Source: Notolepis coatsorum
Lineage: Eukaryota > Chordata > Actinopteri > Aulopiformes > Paralepididae
Assembly (NCBI GenBank): GCA_963971535.1
Contig: OZ020599.1
Coordinates: 98,356,356 to 98,420,355, forward strand
Length of the DNA: 64,000 nucleotides
Direction of reading: 5' to 3'
The notes under the pieces were generated by a model that saw only the letters and a list, made by a program, of their open reading frames with translations, was not told the origin of the DNA and searched no databases. Positions 63,353-64,000 of the stretch are shown piece by piece. Made by a program: the position numbers and the translations under genes. The first letter of the stretch is position 1. Each line of letters opens with the position of its first letter.

Positions 63353-64000
63353 CACTAATGGCGTGCATACCAGCAAGGCTAACTGCCTAAGAAAACAGGC
63401 ACAGAGGCACTGAAAGAGGATTTCACCCATCTAATGAACACACTAGACTAGACAAATATCAAGATGTATCCATCAGTGGACCAATAGGGAGGTGTAGTGG
63501 TTACATCATTGCCGCTTTTCGTGTTCCACCCTCTGTCCAACGCAATGTATTTCCCCATTGCCCATTTCGAAATTGTCTCGTTTAAAACAAATAAAGCATT
63601 AACATTTGCATGGTGTACCTTTCTGTGCTTATTCATCCACAATCTATAGCTCAACATGAAAATATTCGCAATTAATCATTAATAAAAATCGCAGAATTTA
63701 ATTTCAACCAAAAATGCTTAATTACTCTTAAGCTGCAAGGGCATACATGTGGGCCTTTTTGAAGACGATTTGCCCACAGGCACTTTGGCGACCTCTAGTG
63801 GCTCGGGTGCGCATATTTTTTAATACAATATATATATCGAATTGAAGCCCCATTTGTCGATAGCCCTTTCAGGTGACAAAATCCTTTAAGCGGTTCTCGA
63901 GTTACATGCCGATATTTGAGGCTTGCGCAAAGTACACGATATTGTGCAAATACTACTCCCGACTCTTGGGGCTCTAGTTCCGTCAATCATTTGGCGATCT
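63353..64000. other. Right-edge sequence, unassigned
   Basis: A 69-codon open frame (63657-63448, -), containing NETISKWAMGKYIALDRGW, is not recognised. No other feature is supported. Confidence 0.4.

Overview
The window is vertebrate, almost certainly teleost, genomic DNA. The evidence is spliced genes with GT-AG introns and vertebrate-specific protein sequences, dense fish-type repeats (CR1/L2-group and L1 LINEs, tRNA-derived SINEs, hAT, piggyBac and Harbinger DNA transposons, a DIRS-like element) and long microsatellites. Fish genus cannot be told from the sequence.

Two cellular genes are visible. On the + strand, five coding exons (19905-20068, 22247-22401, 30610-30807, 34758-35116, 36070-36105) join in phase into a 303-residue protein that is the fish orthologue of ILRUN (C6orf106), with a UBA-like N-terminus and an NBR1-like four-tryptophan domain. 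On the - strand, 6103-6146 holds the first 14 complete codons of BLTP3A (UHRF1BP1), ending at a consensus splice donor; the rest of that gene lies off the left edge, so 1-6096 is its first intron. The two genes are divergent (head to head), as on human 6p21.31, but the SNRPC gene that lies between them in human was not found here.

Nearly everything else is transposon. One CR1/L2-group LINE ('family 1' below) has at least 16 full, truncated or 3'-end-only copies on both strands, many nested in each other; one (2156-5557, -) keeps an open frame of about 956 codons. An L1 ORF2 remnant (12637-14721), an L2-clade remnant (16310-18065) and another old LINE remnant (42070-42870) are also present. 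In the ILRUN introns I can define several DNA transposons by terminal inverted repeats plus target-site duplications: hAT-type (21604-21789, 24755-25138, 29362-30393, 33781-34513), piggyBac-type (26842-28579) and a TTAA-flanked MITE in the 3' UTR (38300-38760). Right of the gene, 52164-53816 is another hAT, nested in an older hAT transposase relic.

The most unusual object is a repeat at 57543-62857 (+), with partial copies at 32430-34586 (+) and 44230-47700 (-). It has inverted terminal repeats and an internal block (62527-62623) that is perfectly complementary to its two outer ends placed side by side, with GTT/AAC shared at the junction. That is the diagnostic architecture of DIRS tyrosine-recombinase retrotransposons. 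It shows no recognisable reverse transcriptase, recombinase or gag, but carries a 119-nt 5S rRNA-like module, a second 5S module with a deletion, and a 5S 5'-end scrap. I read it as a non-autonomous DIRS derivative that has picked up 5S rRNA sequence. It sits inside a Harbinger-like transposon (57244-63349, 49-bp perfect TIRs, TAA duplication) that carries a truncated MADF-domain reading frame.
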